35,151 bases of DNA, from positions 1-35,151 of the forward strand of contig DASWJQ010000086.1 of the NCBI GenBank assembly GCA_036397095.1, written 5' to 3'. The number at the start of each line of letters is the position of its first letter. Position 1 is the first letter of the stretch. Positions 16,210 through 24,000 of the stretch are shown here, one piece after another. This DNA is from DASWJQ01 sp036397095 (lineage in GTDB: Bacteria > Chloroflexota > Anaerolineae > Anaerolineales > E44-bin32). The translations under genes were made by a program, and so were the position numbers. Under the pieces are notes generated by a model, which had not been told where the DNA came from, made no database searches, and saw only the letters and a list, made by a program, of their open reading frames with translations.

Positions 16210-16689
16210 TCAGTGGTGGTGATCACCATCATGGACATGACCGTGTTGGCGTTCGGCGTCGGTCGATGGGCGGACCTCGGTCACTTCCACATCGAAGGTC
16301 AGCTTCTCGCCGGCCAACGGATGGTTGGCGTCGATCGTAACTTCATCCCCCTGAATCTCGGTAACGGTCACAATCCGATCAGCGCCGTTTGATTCGGTGC
16401 GGAATCGCATGCCAACCTCGATCTCGTCGATGCCTTCAAACTGCTCGCGCTCGATCGTCTCAACCAGGCCTTCGTCGCGCTGGCCATAGGCTTCGGCCGG
16501 CTCGACCGTGACCTCAAAACTGTCTCCCGCTTGCTTGCCTTCCAGGGCCTGCTCTAATCCAGGAATCAGGTTGTCATGACCATGGATGTAGCCGAGCGGC
16601 TCTTCGCCCTGGGATGAGTCAAGAGTCTCCTGGGCCTGATCACGCAGGGTGTAGTGGAAATACGCCACGCGGTCTTTCGCAATCTTCAT
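16210..16689 (-). CDS. slyD: SlyD-like FKBP-type peptidyl-prolyl isomerase
   Basis: A 159-residue cytosolic cis-trans prolyl isomerase and chaperone. The FKBP half-domain pieces are at the start (A-Y-F-H-Y-T-L) and at G-Y-I-H-G-H-D-N-L-I-P-G-L-E-Q-A-L, with the inserted-in-flap chaperone domain in between (P-A-E-A-Y-G-Q-R through N-H-P-L-A-G-E), the order expected of SlyD. The last 12 residues are His/Asp-rich, the short metal-binding tail of SlyD-type proteins, which can hand nickel to hydrogenases. No nickel enzyme is in this window. GGAGAGG precedes the ATG. Confidence 0.92.
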   Translation of the reverse strand: MKIAKDRVAYFHYTLRDQAQETLDSSQGEEPLGYIHGHDNLIPGLEQALEGKQAGDSFEVTVEPAEAYGQRDEGLVETIEREQFEGIDEIEVGMRFRTESNGADRIVTVTEIQGDEVTIDANHPLAGEKLTFDVEVTEVRPSTDAERQHGHVHDGDHHH

Positions 16690-16742
16690 CTACCTCTCCA
16701 TTCTCGATCGGAACGTAGCTGGCTGCATTGGTTTGCCAACGG

Positions 16743-17735
16743 CTAGTAGCGTTCTTGCCAGCCTTCAGCAGTGTCGATCGCCTCCAGCGCCGGGCCGTAG
16801 ACCTGCGTCCATGGGCGTCCGTGCTGGTTGGCAATCGAGGTCAACTCCTGGAGCCGTTGGACCGAAGTATTCGCCAGAAACTCATCTTGCTCAGCGGCTG
16901 GCATCCCCGGTGCCTCTTGCCAGATGGCGCGACCGGCCAGGAAGCCGGAGGCGCCGGCGCGGCAGGCAATCTCGGTCTGCAGCTTGAACGTATCGTAGCC
17001 AACTCCGGCGCTGAGCAGCACCCAAGGGACACCGGCGGCGTTGGTCAACTGCCGGCAGTGCTCGGCCATTCTGGCTTCATCGGTCTCGTGATCGGGATCA
17101 TCGGGGAACTCGGCCTTGAGAACATCAATGCCCAGCGGGCACAGCCGTCGTGCGGTTTCAATCACCATGTCCGGCTTGCGCTGGGCGAATTCGGCTGTGC
17201 CCTTCTTGGGTCCATCAACGACGTGATAGGTCATGGGTTCCACGAGAAGGGGAATGTCGTGCTGCCGGCATTCGGCGGCGGCGGCTTCGACGAACGCCTC
17301 CTGCTCAACGGCGCTTGCACTGCCGGGGTTATAGTACAGAAGCAGCTTGACTGCCGACGCCCCCATCTGCTTGATCTTCTCCACGCTCCAGCCGTCAGCG
17401 GCCGAGGTCAATCGATCGCCGTCGGCATCGTCGTATCCGGTTGCCTCCAGGCTGACCAGGAACCCTTGCCGGCCCAGGATGCTGCCTTTGGCCACCGCGG
17501 CCGAGGCGCCATAGACCGGATCAATCAAGATGGCACTGGAATGAGGCCCAAGGTGCTTGAGCAATGTGAGCTTGTAGTCTTGCATCTGTTGGTAGTCGAC
17601 CGATTTGGGGTCGTCGGGGTTGAGCGCCCGGCGCAGCGAACCCCGGTGATCCAGCGCCGTGATTGTCAACAGGCCATGCTCATTGGCCAACTCCTGCAAG
17701 CCACGAACCTTGCCCAAAGTCAGTGATGGAGCCAT
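16743..17735 (-). CDS. Tagatose 1,6-bisphosphate aldolase family (LacD-like)
   Basis: A 330-residue class I aldolase that, in the LacD family, cleaves tagatose 1,6-bisphosphate to dihydroxyacetone phosphate and glyceraldehyde 3-phosphate. The Schiff-base lysine is K207 in L-G-I-D-V-L-K-A-E-F-P, at the position known in LacD. A second conserved lysine is K130 (ASAVKLLLYY), and ALDHRGS (27-33) is the usual N-terminal motif. Length fits the family (about 325-330). No other lac/gat pathway gene is adjacent, so a related sugar-phosphate substrate, for example a sulfosugar aldolase-like one, is possible. AGGAGG lies upstream of the ATG. Confidence 0.85.
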   Translation of the reverse strand: MAPSLTLGKVRGLQELANEHGLLTITALDHRGSLRRALNPDDPKSVDYQQMQDYKLTLLKHLGPHSSAILIDPVYGASAAVAKGSILGRQGFLVSLEATGYDDADGDRLTSAADGWSVEKIKQMGASAVKLLLYYNPGSASAVEQEAFVEAAAAECRQHDIPLLVEPMTYHVVDGPKKGTAEFAQRKPDMVIETARRLCPLGIDVLKAEFPDDPDHETDEARMAEHCRQLTNAAGVPWVLLSAGVGYDTFKLQTEIACRAGASGFLAGRAIWQEAPGMPAAEQDEFLANTSVQRLQELTSIANQHGRPWTQVYGPALEAIDTAEGWQERY

Positions 17736-18006
17736 GGTGGACCTTCCTCCTCAGCTTGCGCCGCAGTCGTCATGTCAGGTTTCCATTGTATTGTACGCAA
17801 TCGAGCCGGCTTCATTGGCCCCACCGAGGCACTCAGGCTGACTGCCGCCTCGATAGAGGCCGGGTTGACAAGGTTGCCTCACAGCCACCCTGTTTCTTCG
17901 GACACTCGCCCCGCACCAATCGGGCCGAATGATGTGCTGGACGGACCAAATCGTGGCAGAATCATAGGGTTGCGCCGACCCACCCCTCACGCAGAAAGCG
18001 TCCCCG

Positions 18007-18873
18007 ATGACCAGCCAACCTGCCATCCTTGCCGAAGACCTTACCTATCGCTACAACGGCGAGCTTGCCGTCGACCATATTGGCTTTTCGGTTGCCCCGG
18101 GCGAGATACTTGGCTTCCTTGGTCCGAATGGAGCCGGCAAGTCGACAACGGTACAGATGCTGACTGGGCAGCGGCCGCCGCTCGAAGGCAGGGCGCTCGT
18201 GCTGGGCCTCGACGTGGCCCAACAACCGAAGGCGATCCAGGCGCGCATCGGGGTCTGCTTTGAAACCAGCAACCATTACGAGCAGCTATCCGGAGCCGAC
18301 AACCTGGCACTGTTCGCTCGCCTGTTCGATGTACCCGACTTCGATCCGGGGCTGCTCCTGGAGCGGGTCGGGCTCGACAGCCGAGGCAACGATGCCGTCG
18401 AGCGTTACTCGAAGGGCATGAAGCAGCGACTGATGGTGGCCCGGTCGCTGGTCAACCGGCCGGAGATCCTGTTTCTGGACGAACCGACCGAGGGCCTCGA
18501 TCCGACCTCGGCCGCTTCGATTCGGCGGCTCATCGAAGACGAACGCGATCGTGGGGCAACGGTATTCCTGACCACGCACGATATGCACGAAGCCGACAAG
18601 CTGTGTGACCGGGTCGCCTTTATCAACCAGGGAGAGATTGTCGCTCTCGACACGCCGCATAACCTGAAGCAGCAGTACGGCCAGCGGCAGCTCCGGGCCC
18701 AGGTGGTCGGGCCGGATGGTGCGTTGGACGTGCGCCACCTACCGCTCGATCAACCCGACACGCCGGACGCCGTCGGCCGGCTGTTCCGCGAGGAACGGGT
18801 GGTGACTGTCCACACCGAAGAGGCAACGCTGGAAGACATCTTCATCCAGCTGACCGGCAGGGGGCTGGTGTGA
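18007..18873 (+). CDS. ABC-2 type exporter, ATP-binding subunit
   Basis: A 288-residue ATPase that powers the two membrane subunits encoded downstream. Walker A is GPNGAGKST (39-47), the signature is Y-S-K-G-M-K-Q-R (134-141) in place of LSGGQ, as usual in DrrA/NatA-like exporters, Walker B is ILFLDEP with E159, and the switch His is H191. The Q-loop position appears to be Glu (CFE, E86) rather than Gln. A C-terminal domain of about 80 residues follows, typical of this class. The substrate cannot be predicted: drug, lipid and ion exporters all share this layout. No clear Shine-Dalgarno is visible before the ATG. Confidence 0.92.
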   Translation: MTSQPAILAEDLTYRYNGELAVDHIGFSVAPGEILGFLGPNGAGKSTTVQMLTGQRPPLEGRALVLGLDVAQQPKAIQARIGVCFETSNHYEQLSGADNLALFARLFDVPDFDPGLLLERVGLDSRGNDAVERYSKGMKQRLMVARSLVNRPEILFLDEPTEGLDPTSAASIRRLIEDERDRGATVFLTTHDMHEADKLCDRVAFINQGEIVALDTPHNLKQQYGQRQLRAQVVGPDGALDVRHLPLDQPDTPDAVGRLFREERVVTVHTEEATLEDIFIQLTGRGLV

Positions 18874-19931
18874 GCCTGCTGCGCCGCATTGGCACCCTGA
18901 TCGCCAAAGATATCCGGCTGTACTACCTCAACCGGTTCTTCGCCTTTATCACCGTCATGTCGCTGGTGTTCTTCCTGGCAGCTTACTTCCTGTTGCCACG
19001 CCAACAGGAAGACACCACCCGGCTTGGCTATGTCGGACCCGCATTGCCGGCTCTCTTCGAGCAGGAGTCCGGTGGCGACGGCGTTTTCTTCGTTTCCTTC
19101 GACGAGACAAGCGCCTTGCGTCAGGCAATTCTGGATGGGGACATCGCCGCCGGAGTTCGGATTCCGAGCGATATGGTCGAGCGGCTCGAAGCCGGCGAGC
19201 GCCCGGCGGTCGATCTGTACGCCAGCGGGTCCATCCCAACCGAGTTCCGCCAGATCTACGCCCTGGTGGTTGAGGAGCTGGTCTTCGCCTGGACCGGCGA
19301 CACCCTGTCGTTTGAAGTCGAGGAGGAAATCCTTGGGCCAGACATGGCAGGTCAGCAAGTGGCGCCGCGCAATCGCATGCTGCCCCTGCTCTCGGTCTTG
19401 ATCCTTATGATGGAGACTCTGGGCCTGGCCAGCCTGATCACGACCGAACTTACCTGGGGGACTTTGCGGGCACTGCTCGTGACTCGAGTCGGCTTCGGGA
19501 CGCTGTTCGTCAGCAAGGGTGTCACCGGGGTCTCGTTGGCCTTTGTCCAGGCAGCCCTGCTGCTGGCGGTAACGGGTGGCCTGGCCACCGAACCGCTCCT
19601 GCTTATCTCCTTTTTGTTGGCTGGTTCCCTGCTGGTGACCGGCATCGCGTTCCTGGTGTCATCGGTCTCGAAGGACATGCTCAGTGTGACCGGCCTGGGC
19701 GGCCTTGTACTCATCTTGCTGGCGATTCCCGGGTTGACCGTCCTCTTGCCGGGTCTGACGTCCGGCTGGATTCGTCTGATCCCCTCGTATTATCTTGTCG
19801 AGCCGATGTACCGAGTGATCAACCTGGGTGCGAGCTGGTCGCAGGTCGGTAGCCAACTGTTGACGCTGGTCGCCTATGCGGCAGTCATCGTGGCGGCCGG
19901 CGTGTGGACCCTGCGGAGGCGATTCTCATGA
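18870..19931 (+). CDS. ABC-2 type exporter, membrane subunit 1
   Basis: A 353-residue permease with the ABC-2 layout: one N-terminal helix (about 20-41), a large extracytoplasmic domain (about 42-165), then five or six helices from about 172 to the end. The start is GTG, overlapping the stop of the ATPase gene by 4 nt (GTGA), and its own stop overlaps the next start (ATGA). The three subunits are therefore made in coupled fashion. It resembles permease 2 in length and plan but not closely in sequence, so the transporter is probably a heterodimer in the membrane. Confidence 0.88.
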   Translation: MSLLRRIGTLIAKDIRLYYLNRFFAFITVMSLVFFLAAYFLLPRQQEDTTRLGYVGPALPALFEQESGGDGVFFVSFDETSALRQAILDGDIAAGVRIPSDMVERLEAGERPAVDLYASGSIPTEFRQIYALVVEELVFAWTGDTLSFEVEEEILGPDMAGQQVAPRNRMLPLLSVLILMMETLGLASLITTELTWGTLRALLVTRVGFGTLFVSKGVTGVSLAFVQAALLLAVTGGLATEPLLLISFLLAGSLLVTGIAFLVSSVSKDMLSVTGLGGLVLILLAIPGLTVLLPGLTSGWIRLIPSYYLVEPMYRVINLGASWSQVGSQLLTLVAYAAVIVAAGVWTLRRRFS

Positions 19932-20992
19932 ATCTGCGACGGATTGGCATCCTATTGGCCAAGGAGACCCTGCAGGGACCCCGCAATGTCATGTTCATCA
20001 TGGCGGTGGTGGCACCGGTCGCCTTCACATTGGTCGTTCGTCTGGTATTTGGCGACTTGTTTGCCGGCCTTCCCACGCTGGGGCTGGTCGACCAGGGGGA
20101 CTCATCGCTGGCGGCCCGGGCCGGACAAATGGAATCGATCCGGCTGCGCACCTTCGACAGTGGGGATGAACTGCGCCAGGCGGTCGCCGACGGGAGGGCG
20201 GATATCGGCATCATCCTGCCGGCCGGATTCGACCAGCTGGCGGCCAGTCAGGGCCGGATCCAATTGACCGCTTACGTATGGGGAGAGAGCCGGCTTGACC
20301 ATCGTGCGCTGCTGGCCACGGCGCTGGTCTCCATGATCAGGGATGTCTCGGGGCAAGAATCTCCGATTGAGATACACCAGCAGACGGTCGGTGAACAAGT
20401 TGCCAGTTGGGAGCAGCGAATCTTCCCGTTCATCGTGCTCATCAGCATTGTGATCGGCGGCGTGCTCGTGCCGTCCTCGTCCCTGGTCGAGGAAAAAGCC
20501 CGCCGGACCTATAACGCTTTGGGGATCACACCCGCCACCGTCACCGACGTGCTCATCGCCAAGGGAGCCCTTGGGGTGCTTCTGAGCGTGGCCATGGGGG
20601 TACTCACGCTGGTCCTCAACCAGGCCCTGGGAGGGCAACCGGCGCTGTTGTTGCTGGCGCTGTTCATGGGCGCCGTCTTGGCCTCTGGCTTCGGCGTCGT
20701 GTTGGGCGCCTTGGTCGACGACATCAACACGTTGTTCGCCAGCCTCAAATCCCTGGGCATCGTGCTCTACGCACCTGCCCTGTTCGAGCTATTCCCGTCT
20801 CTGCCCCAGTGGATCAGCCGCCTGTTCCCCACCCACTATCTGATGGCCCCCGTGCTTGCCATCGTTCAGGATGACGCTGGCTGGAGCCAAGTGGGACCAG
20901 ATCTGGCGATCCTTGCCATCCTGATCCTGCTGACCATCGGGGTTATTGGCCTGCTCGGCCGTCGCGGCCGGTTGCAGCCGGTGGCGGGCTGA
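19928..20992 (+). CDS. ABC-2 type exporter, membrane subunit 2
   Basis: A 354-residue permease: N-terminal helix (about 21-42), extracytoplasmic domain (about 43-165), then six hydrophobic segments from about 172 to 350, including the conserved E-E-K-A-R-R-T-Y-N-A-L coupling segment (near 195-206) followed by P-A-T. I chose the ATG at 19928, which overlaps the preceding stop (ATGA); an in-frame ATG 24 nt upstream lies inside the previous gene. After the stop there is a small 5-bp GC stem (about 21020-21033) but no convincing terminator. Confidence 0.88.
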   Translation: MNLRRIGILLAKETLQGPRNVMFIMAVVAPVAFTLVVRLVFGDLFAGLPTLGLVDQGDSSLAARAGQMESIRLRTFDSGDELRQAVADGRADIGIILPAGFDQLAASQGRIQLTAYVWGESRLDHRALLATALVSMIRDVSGQESPIEIHQQTVGEQVASWEQRIFPFIVLISIVIGGVLVPSSSLVEEKARRTYNALGITPATVTDVLIAKGALGVLLSVAMGVLTLVLNQALGGQPALLLLALFMGAVLASGFGVVLGALVDDINTLFASLKSLGIVLYAPALFELFPSLPQWISRLFPTHYLMAPVLAIVQDDAGWSQVGPDLAILAILILLTIGVIGLLGRRGRLQPVAG

Positions 20993-21359
20993 CAGCACGG
21001 CGTCATGGAACTCGCCCGACGGGGCGTTGCTTGCCTACAAGGCCGATCATCGCATTCAGCACGGGGGCGAATGGCAGCGCCACACATAGCCTAAGAGCGG
21101 AGACCTGCGCCACAGTCTTCGCAACCGCGTGCCCCCGCCAAGTGGCACCCCTCTTCTCCAATCCTGATCAAGACGCCCGCTGGCCGTCGTTCCGCTAGGA
21201 CCTGCGGGGCCTTGCCACCAATTTAGGTTTCCCTTATATATGGGGAATAGTCGATATCGGGGGAGTTGACCTGGGGCTCCCCGCCGCGGGTCGCGTTTTC
21301 GACAGGCCCACCAGGCGGCCTTTGTAGCGAGCGCCGCCGCGGCTGGTCCGCCCCATACC
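20993..21359. other. Intergenic region upstream of the sensor kinase operon
   Basis: A 367-bp gap between the exporter operon and the histidine kinase gene, both on the plus strand. I see no supportable gene. The middle is AT-richer (about 21212-21250) and holds the best promoter candidate in the window, leaving a 5' leader of roughly 110 nt. Confidence 0.55.
21212..21240 (+). promoter_or_regulatory. Sigma-70-like promoter candidate for the signalling operon
   Basis: TTGCCA (21212-21217, five of six matches to TTGACA) is separated by exactly 17 nt from TATATA (21235-21240, four of six matches to TATAAT). It lies in the only AT-rich patch of the gap and points to the histidine kinase gene, with transcription expected to begin near 21247. 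Confidence 0.5.
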
Positions 21360-23585
21360 ATGACAACACCTAGCTTGTTCGAGATCGCAACCAGGATCCT
21401 GTTGTTGCTGACCGCCGTCCTGACGGCGGCCGATTGGATCCGTCAACGCGGACGAGTTCGGCTGCAAATCAGTTTGCTGTTCGCCACCCTGGCGGCGGCC
21501 ATTCTGGTGGGCCTATTGAGCGATTTGGGAGTCGCTACCGGCCGCCCTGGCAGCCTATTGGCGCAGACCGGACTGCTGGCACATCCGCTGATCCTGCTCT
21601 GGTTGGTGACCGACCTGCATCCGGTCGGCAAGCGGCCCCTGGTTGCTGCCACGGCCGCCTTCCTCGTCCTCAGTCTCATCCTTGGTCTCTCCGCCTCGTC
21701 GGCGCCGCCGCTCCTGACAGTGCTGGCGGTTGTCTACTTCGTCGGGGTCGAAAGCGTTGCCGCCTATCTGATCATTCGGCTGGCGCGCAACCGCCAGGGC
21801 GTGTTACGCCGGCGGATGGTGCTGGTCGGTCTGGGCTCCGGTCTGCTGGCCGCCGCCATCCTCACCCTGGGTGTTGGACTGCTGCCCGACGCCCGACTAG
21901 CCTGGGCCCAGGAGGCACCCACTGTCCTGGCAACGGCCAGCGCAGCCTGTTATTACCTGGGCTTCGTACCCCCACGTTGGCTGCGCCGCGCCTGGCTGCT
22001 GGCCGAATTGGAGCGGTTCTTGGCCGTCCTGTCCAGGTTGCAGCCGACAGGCGAGGCCCGACAAATGGGGCAGGCCCTACAGAGTGCCGCAACCCGGGTC
22101 GTCGGCGCCGCCGGCAACCATGTCGGCTGCCACCTGCCCGAAACTAGCACGCTGGCGTTTGTGGGTGATATCGAACTTACGCTTGAGACCGAACTTATCC
22201 AGAGATTGATGGCCGGCGCTTCGGATCACATTCCGGATCTGGCTCAAAGCCAGACCAGCCTGCAGGACCTGGAACCGCCGGCTGGAACATACTCCGCCTT
22301 CCTGGTGCCGCTGCATGCGGGCGACACCTTCTGGGGGGCCCTGATCCTCTTCCCGGGCGGGCGGACCCTGTTCCCGCAGGACGATCTGGCCCTGCTCGAC
22401 CTCATGGCGCGCCAGATCCGGCTGCAGTTAGGCTACGGCGCCCTTCTCGAACAGGAACGCCAACTGGCCCAAGCGCTGCGCCAGCAGAACGACTTGTTGA
22501 CGCGCAATGCGCTGTACCTGGCACAGATGCGCGATCCGGTGTGGATCCTGGACAACAATGACGTGACGGTTGAAATCAATCCGGCCTTCGAGGCCCTGTT
22601 CGGCTACACACGTGACGAGGCCGTTGGCATGCCGATCGACCAGTTCTTCGATGGGCCGAATTTGGCGATCATCCATACAGAATTCGCCAAACGCGCCCGC
22701 GGCGAATCGACCACCTACGAGGTCGAAGTCCTAACGAAGACCGGTGTCCCGTTGCCCGTCATTATCACCGGCTCCCCGATCATCGAGCAGGGCCGCGTGA
22801 TAGGGAAGATCGGCGTGGTCAAGGACATAAGGGCGCAGAAAGAGTTTGAAGCCGAACTGCGGCAGACAGCGAATCGCTTGGAGGCGGTAAACAAGGAGCT
22901 GGAGACCTTCTCCTATTCGGTCTCCCACGACTTGCGCTCCCCGCTGCGGGCGATCGACGGTTTCTCGCGTATCCTGATCGAAGAACATGGCCGTGATCTT
23001 TCCGCCGAAGCACAAGGCTACCTGGACCGGATTCGCGGCAATGCACAACGTATGGGAGAGATGATCGGCCACCTGCTGAGCTTCTCCCGTCTTGGCCGCC
23101 AGGCAATCGACGAACAGGTGGTTGACCTAAACCAGGTGGTGACCGAGGCGTTGGAAGAGGTTCGGTCGGAGTGGCAGGGCACTGAACCAGGGGTCCGTGT
23201 CCATCCGCTTCCGGTCTGCCGCGGTGATCAACAGCTTCTGAGGCGGGTATTCGCCAACTTGATCAGCAACGCTGCCAAATTCAGTCGGGAAGCCGACGAA
23301 CCCCAGATTGAAATCGGTGCGGACACCAAGAACGGCTCGACCGTGTACTACGTTCGGGATAATGGCGTCGGCTTTGATATGGCGTACGCAGACAAGTTGT
23401 TTGGCGTGTTTCAGCGCCTGCACCGGCAGGAGGACTACGAAGGCACCGGAGTTGGCCTGGCTACTGTCCAACGCATCATTCATCAGCATGGCGGCCGAAT
23501 TTGGCCCGAGGCCGAGGCCGGAAGAGGCGCCACATTCTTCTTCACACTGGGGGAGGACAACAGTGACGACGAACCATCCAATTGA
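21360..23585 (+). CDS. 7TM-GAF-PAS sensor histidine kinase
   Basis: A 741-residue membrane sensor kinase. The first 205 residues hold seven hydrophobic helices (about 8-24, 36-58, 68-86, 94-112, 117-140, 151-176, 187-205), like the 7TM sensor region of some histidine kinases. Then come a GAF-like domain (about 230-362), a coiled-coil stretch, a PAS domain (about 385-492), a HisKA dimerisation domain with the phosphorylated H523 in S-V-S-H-D-L-R-S-P-L, and a HATPase domain with the N box NLISNAAKF, DNGVGFD and GTGVGLA boxes. The phosphotransfer part looks like that of phytochrome-type kinases that work with Rcp1-like receivers, and just such a receiver gene overlaps its 3' end by 23 nt. The signal sensed is unknown. 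No clear Shine-Dalgarno is seen. Confidence 0.9.
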   Translation: MTTPSLFEIATRILLLLTAVLTAADWIRQRGRVRLQISLLFATLAAAILVGLLSDLGVATGRPGSLLAQTGLLAHPLILLWLVTDLHPVGKRPLVAATAAFLVLSLILGLSASSAPPLLTVLAVVYFVGVESVAAYLIIRLARNRQGVLRRRMVLVGLGSGLLAAAILTLGVGLLPDARLAWAQEAPTVLATASAACYYLGFVPPRWLRRAWLLAELERFLAVLSRLQPTGEARQMGQALQSAATRVVGAAGNHVGCHLPETSTLAFVGDIELTLETELIQRLMAGASDHIPDLAQSQTSLQDLEPPAGTYSAFLVPLHAGDTFWGALILFPGGRTLFPQDDLALLDLMARQIRLQLGYGALLEQERQLAQALRQQNDLLTRNALYLAQMRDPVWILDNNDVTVEINPAFEALFGYTRDEAVGMPIDQFFDGPNLAIIHTEFAKRARGESTTYEVEVLTKTGVPLPVIITGSPIIEQGRVIGKIGVVKDIRAQKEFEAELRQTANRLEAVNKELETFSYSVSHDLRSPLRAIDGFSRILIEEHGRDLSAEAQGYLDRIRGNAQRMGEMIGHLLSFSRLGRQAIDEQVVDLNQVVTEALEEVRSEWQGTEPGVRVHPLPVCRGDQQLLRRVFANLISNAAKFSREADEPQIEIGADTKNGSTVYYVRDNGVGFDMAYADKLFGVFQRLHRQEDYEGTGVGLATVQRIIHQHGGRIWPEAEAGRGATFFFTLGEDNSDDEPSN
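23551..23556 (+). promoter_or_regulatory. Shine-Dalgarno that decides the receiver start
   Basis: GGGAGG inside the 3' end of the kinase gene lies 6 nt before the GTG at 23563. This fixes the receiver's N-terminus directly before its first beta strand; longer in-frame readings would run back through the kinase gene in another frame. Confidence 0.65.
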
Positions 23586-24000
23586 GATCCTGCTGGTTGA
23601 GGACAATCCGGACGACGTCGAGCTGACCCTCAACGCTTTCCGCAGGCACAAACTCGCCAACCAGATCCATGTCGTCCGCGACGGCGAAGAGGCGCTCGAC
23701 CTGTTGCTAGGTGGCGGGCTGGAACGACCACGGGCCCGTCCAAAGTTGATCCTGCTCGACCTAAAGCTGCCCAAGGTGGATGGACTCGAAGTGCTGGCCC
23801 AGCTCAAGGCAGACGAGCGGGCCAGGTCGATCCCCGTCATCATGCTTACCTCGTCGACCGAAGAGAGGGACATCGTCCGCAGCTATGAGCTTGGCGTCAA
23901 CAGCTACATCGTGAAACCCGTGGACTTCGATCGCTTCACCGAGGCGGTCCGCCAGCTTGGCCTGTACTGGTTATTGCTAAACCGGTCCCCCGACGCCTGA
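23563..24000 (+). CDS. Stand-alone response regulator receiver (Rcp1-like)
   Basis: A 145-residue single REC domain without an output domain. The acidic pocket is E13-D14, the phosphoacceptor D66 in LILLDLKLP, the switch threonine T96 and the conserved lysine K118 in IVKPV. The opening ILLVEDNPDDVELT and the loop between beta 2 and alpha 2 match Rcp1-like receivers that partner with phytochrome-type kinases. It starts with GTG, overlaps the kinase gene by 23 nt, and its stop TGA overlaps the ATG of the next gene by 1 nt. It is probably the first phosphate acceptor of the kinase, acting by protein contact. Confidence 0.92.
   Translation: MTTNHPIEILLVEDNPDDVELTLNAFRRHKLANQIHVVRDGEEALDLLLGGGLERPRARPKLILLDLKLPKVDGLEVLAQLKADERARSIPVIMLTSSTEERDIVRSYELGVNSYIVKPVDFDRFTEAVRQLGLYWLLLNRSPDA

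Noticed and set aside
17736..18006. TTGACA at about 17867 as promoter for the ABC operon
   Set aside because: No plausible -10 box stands 16-18 nt downstream of it.
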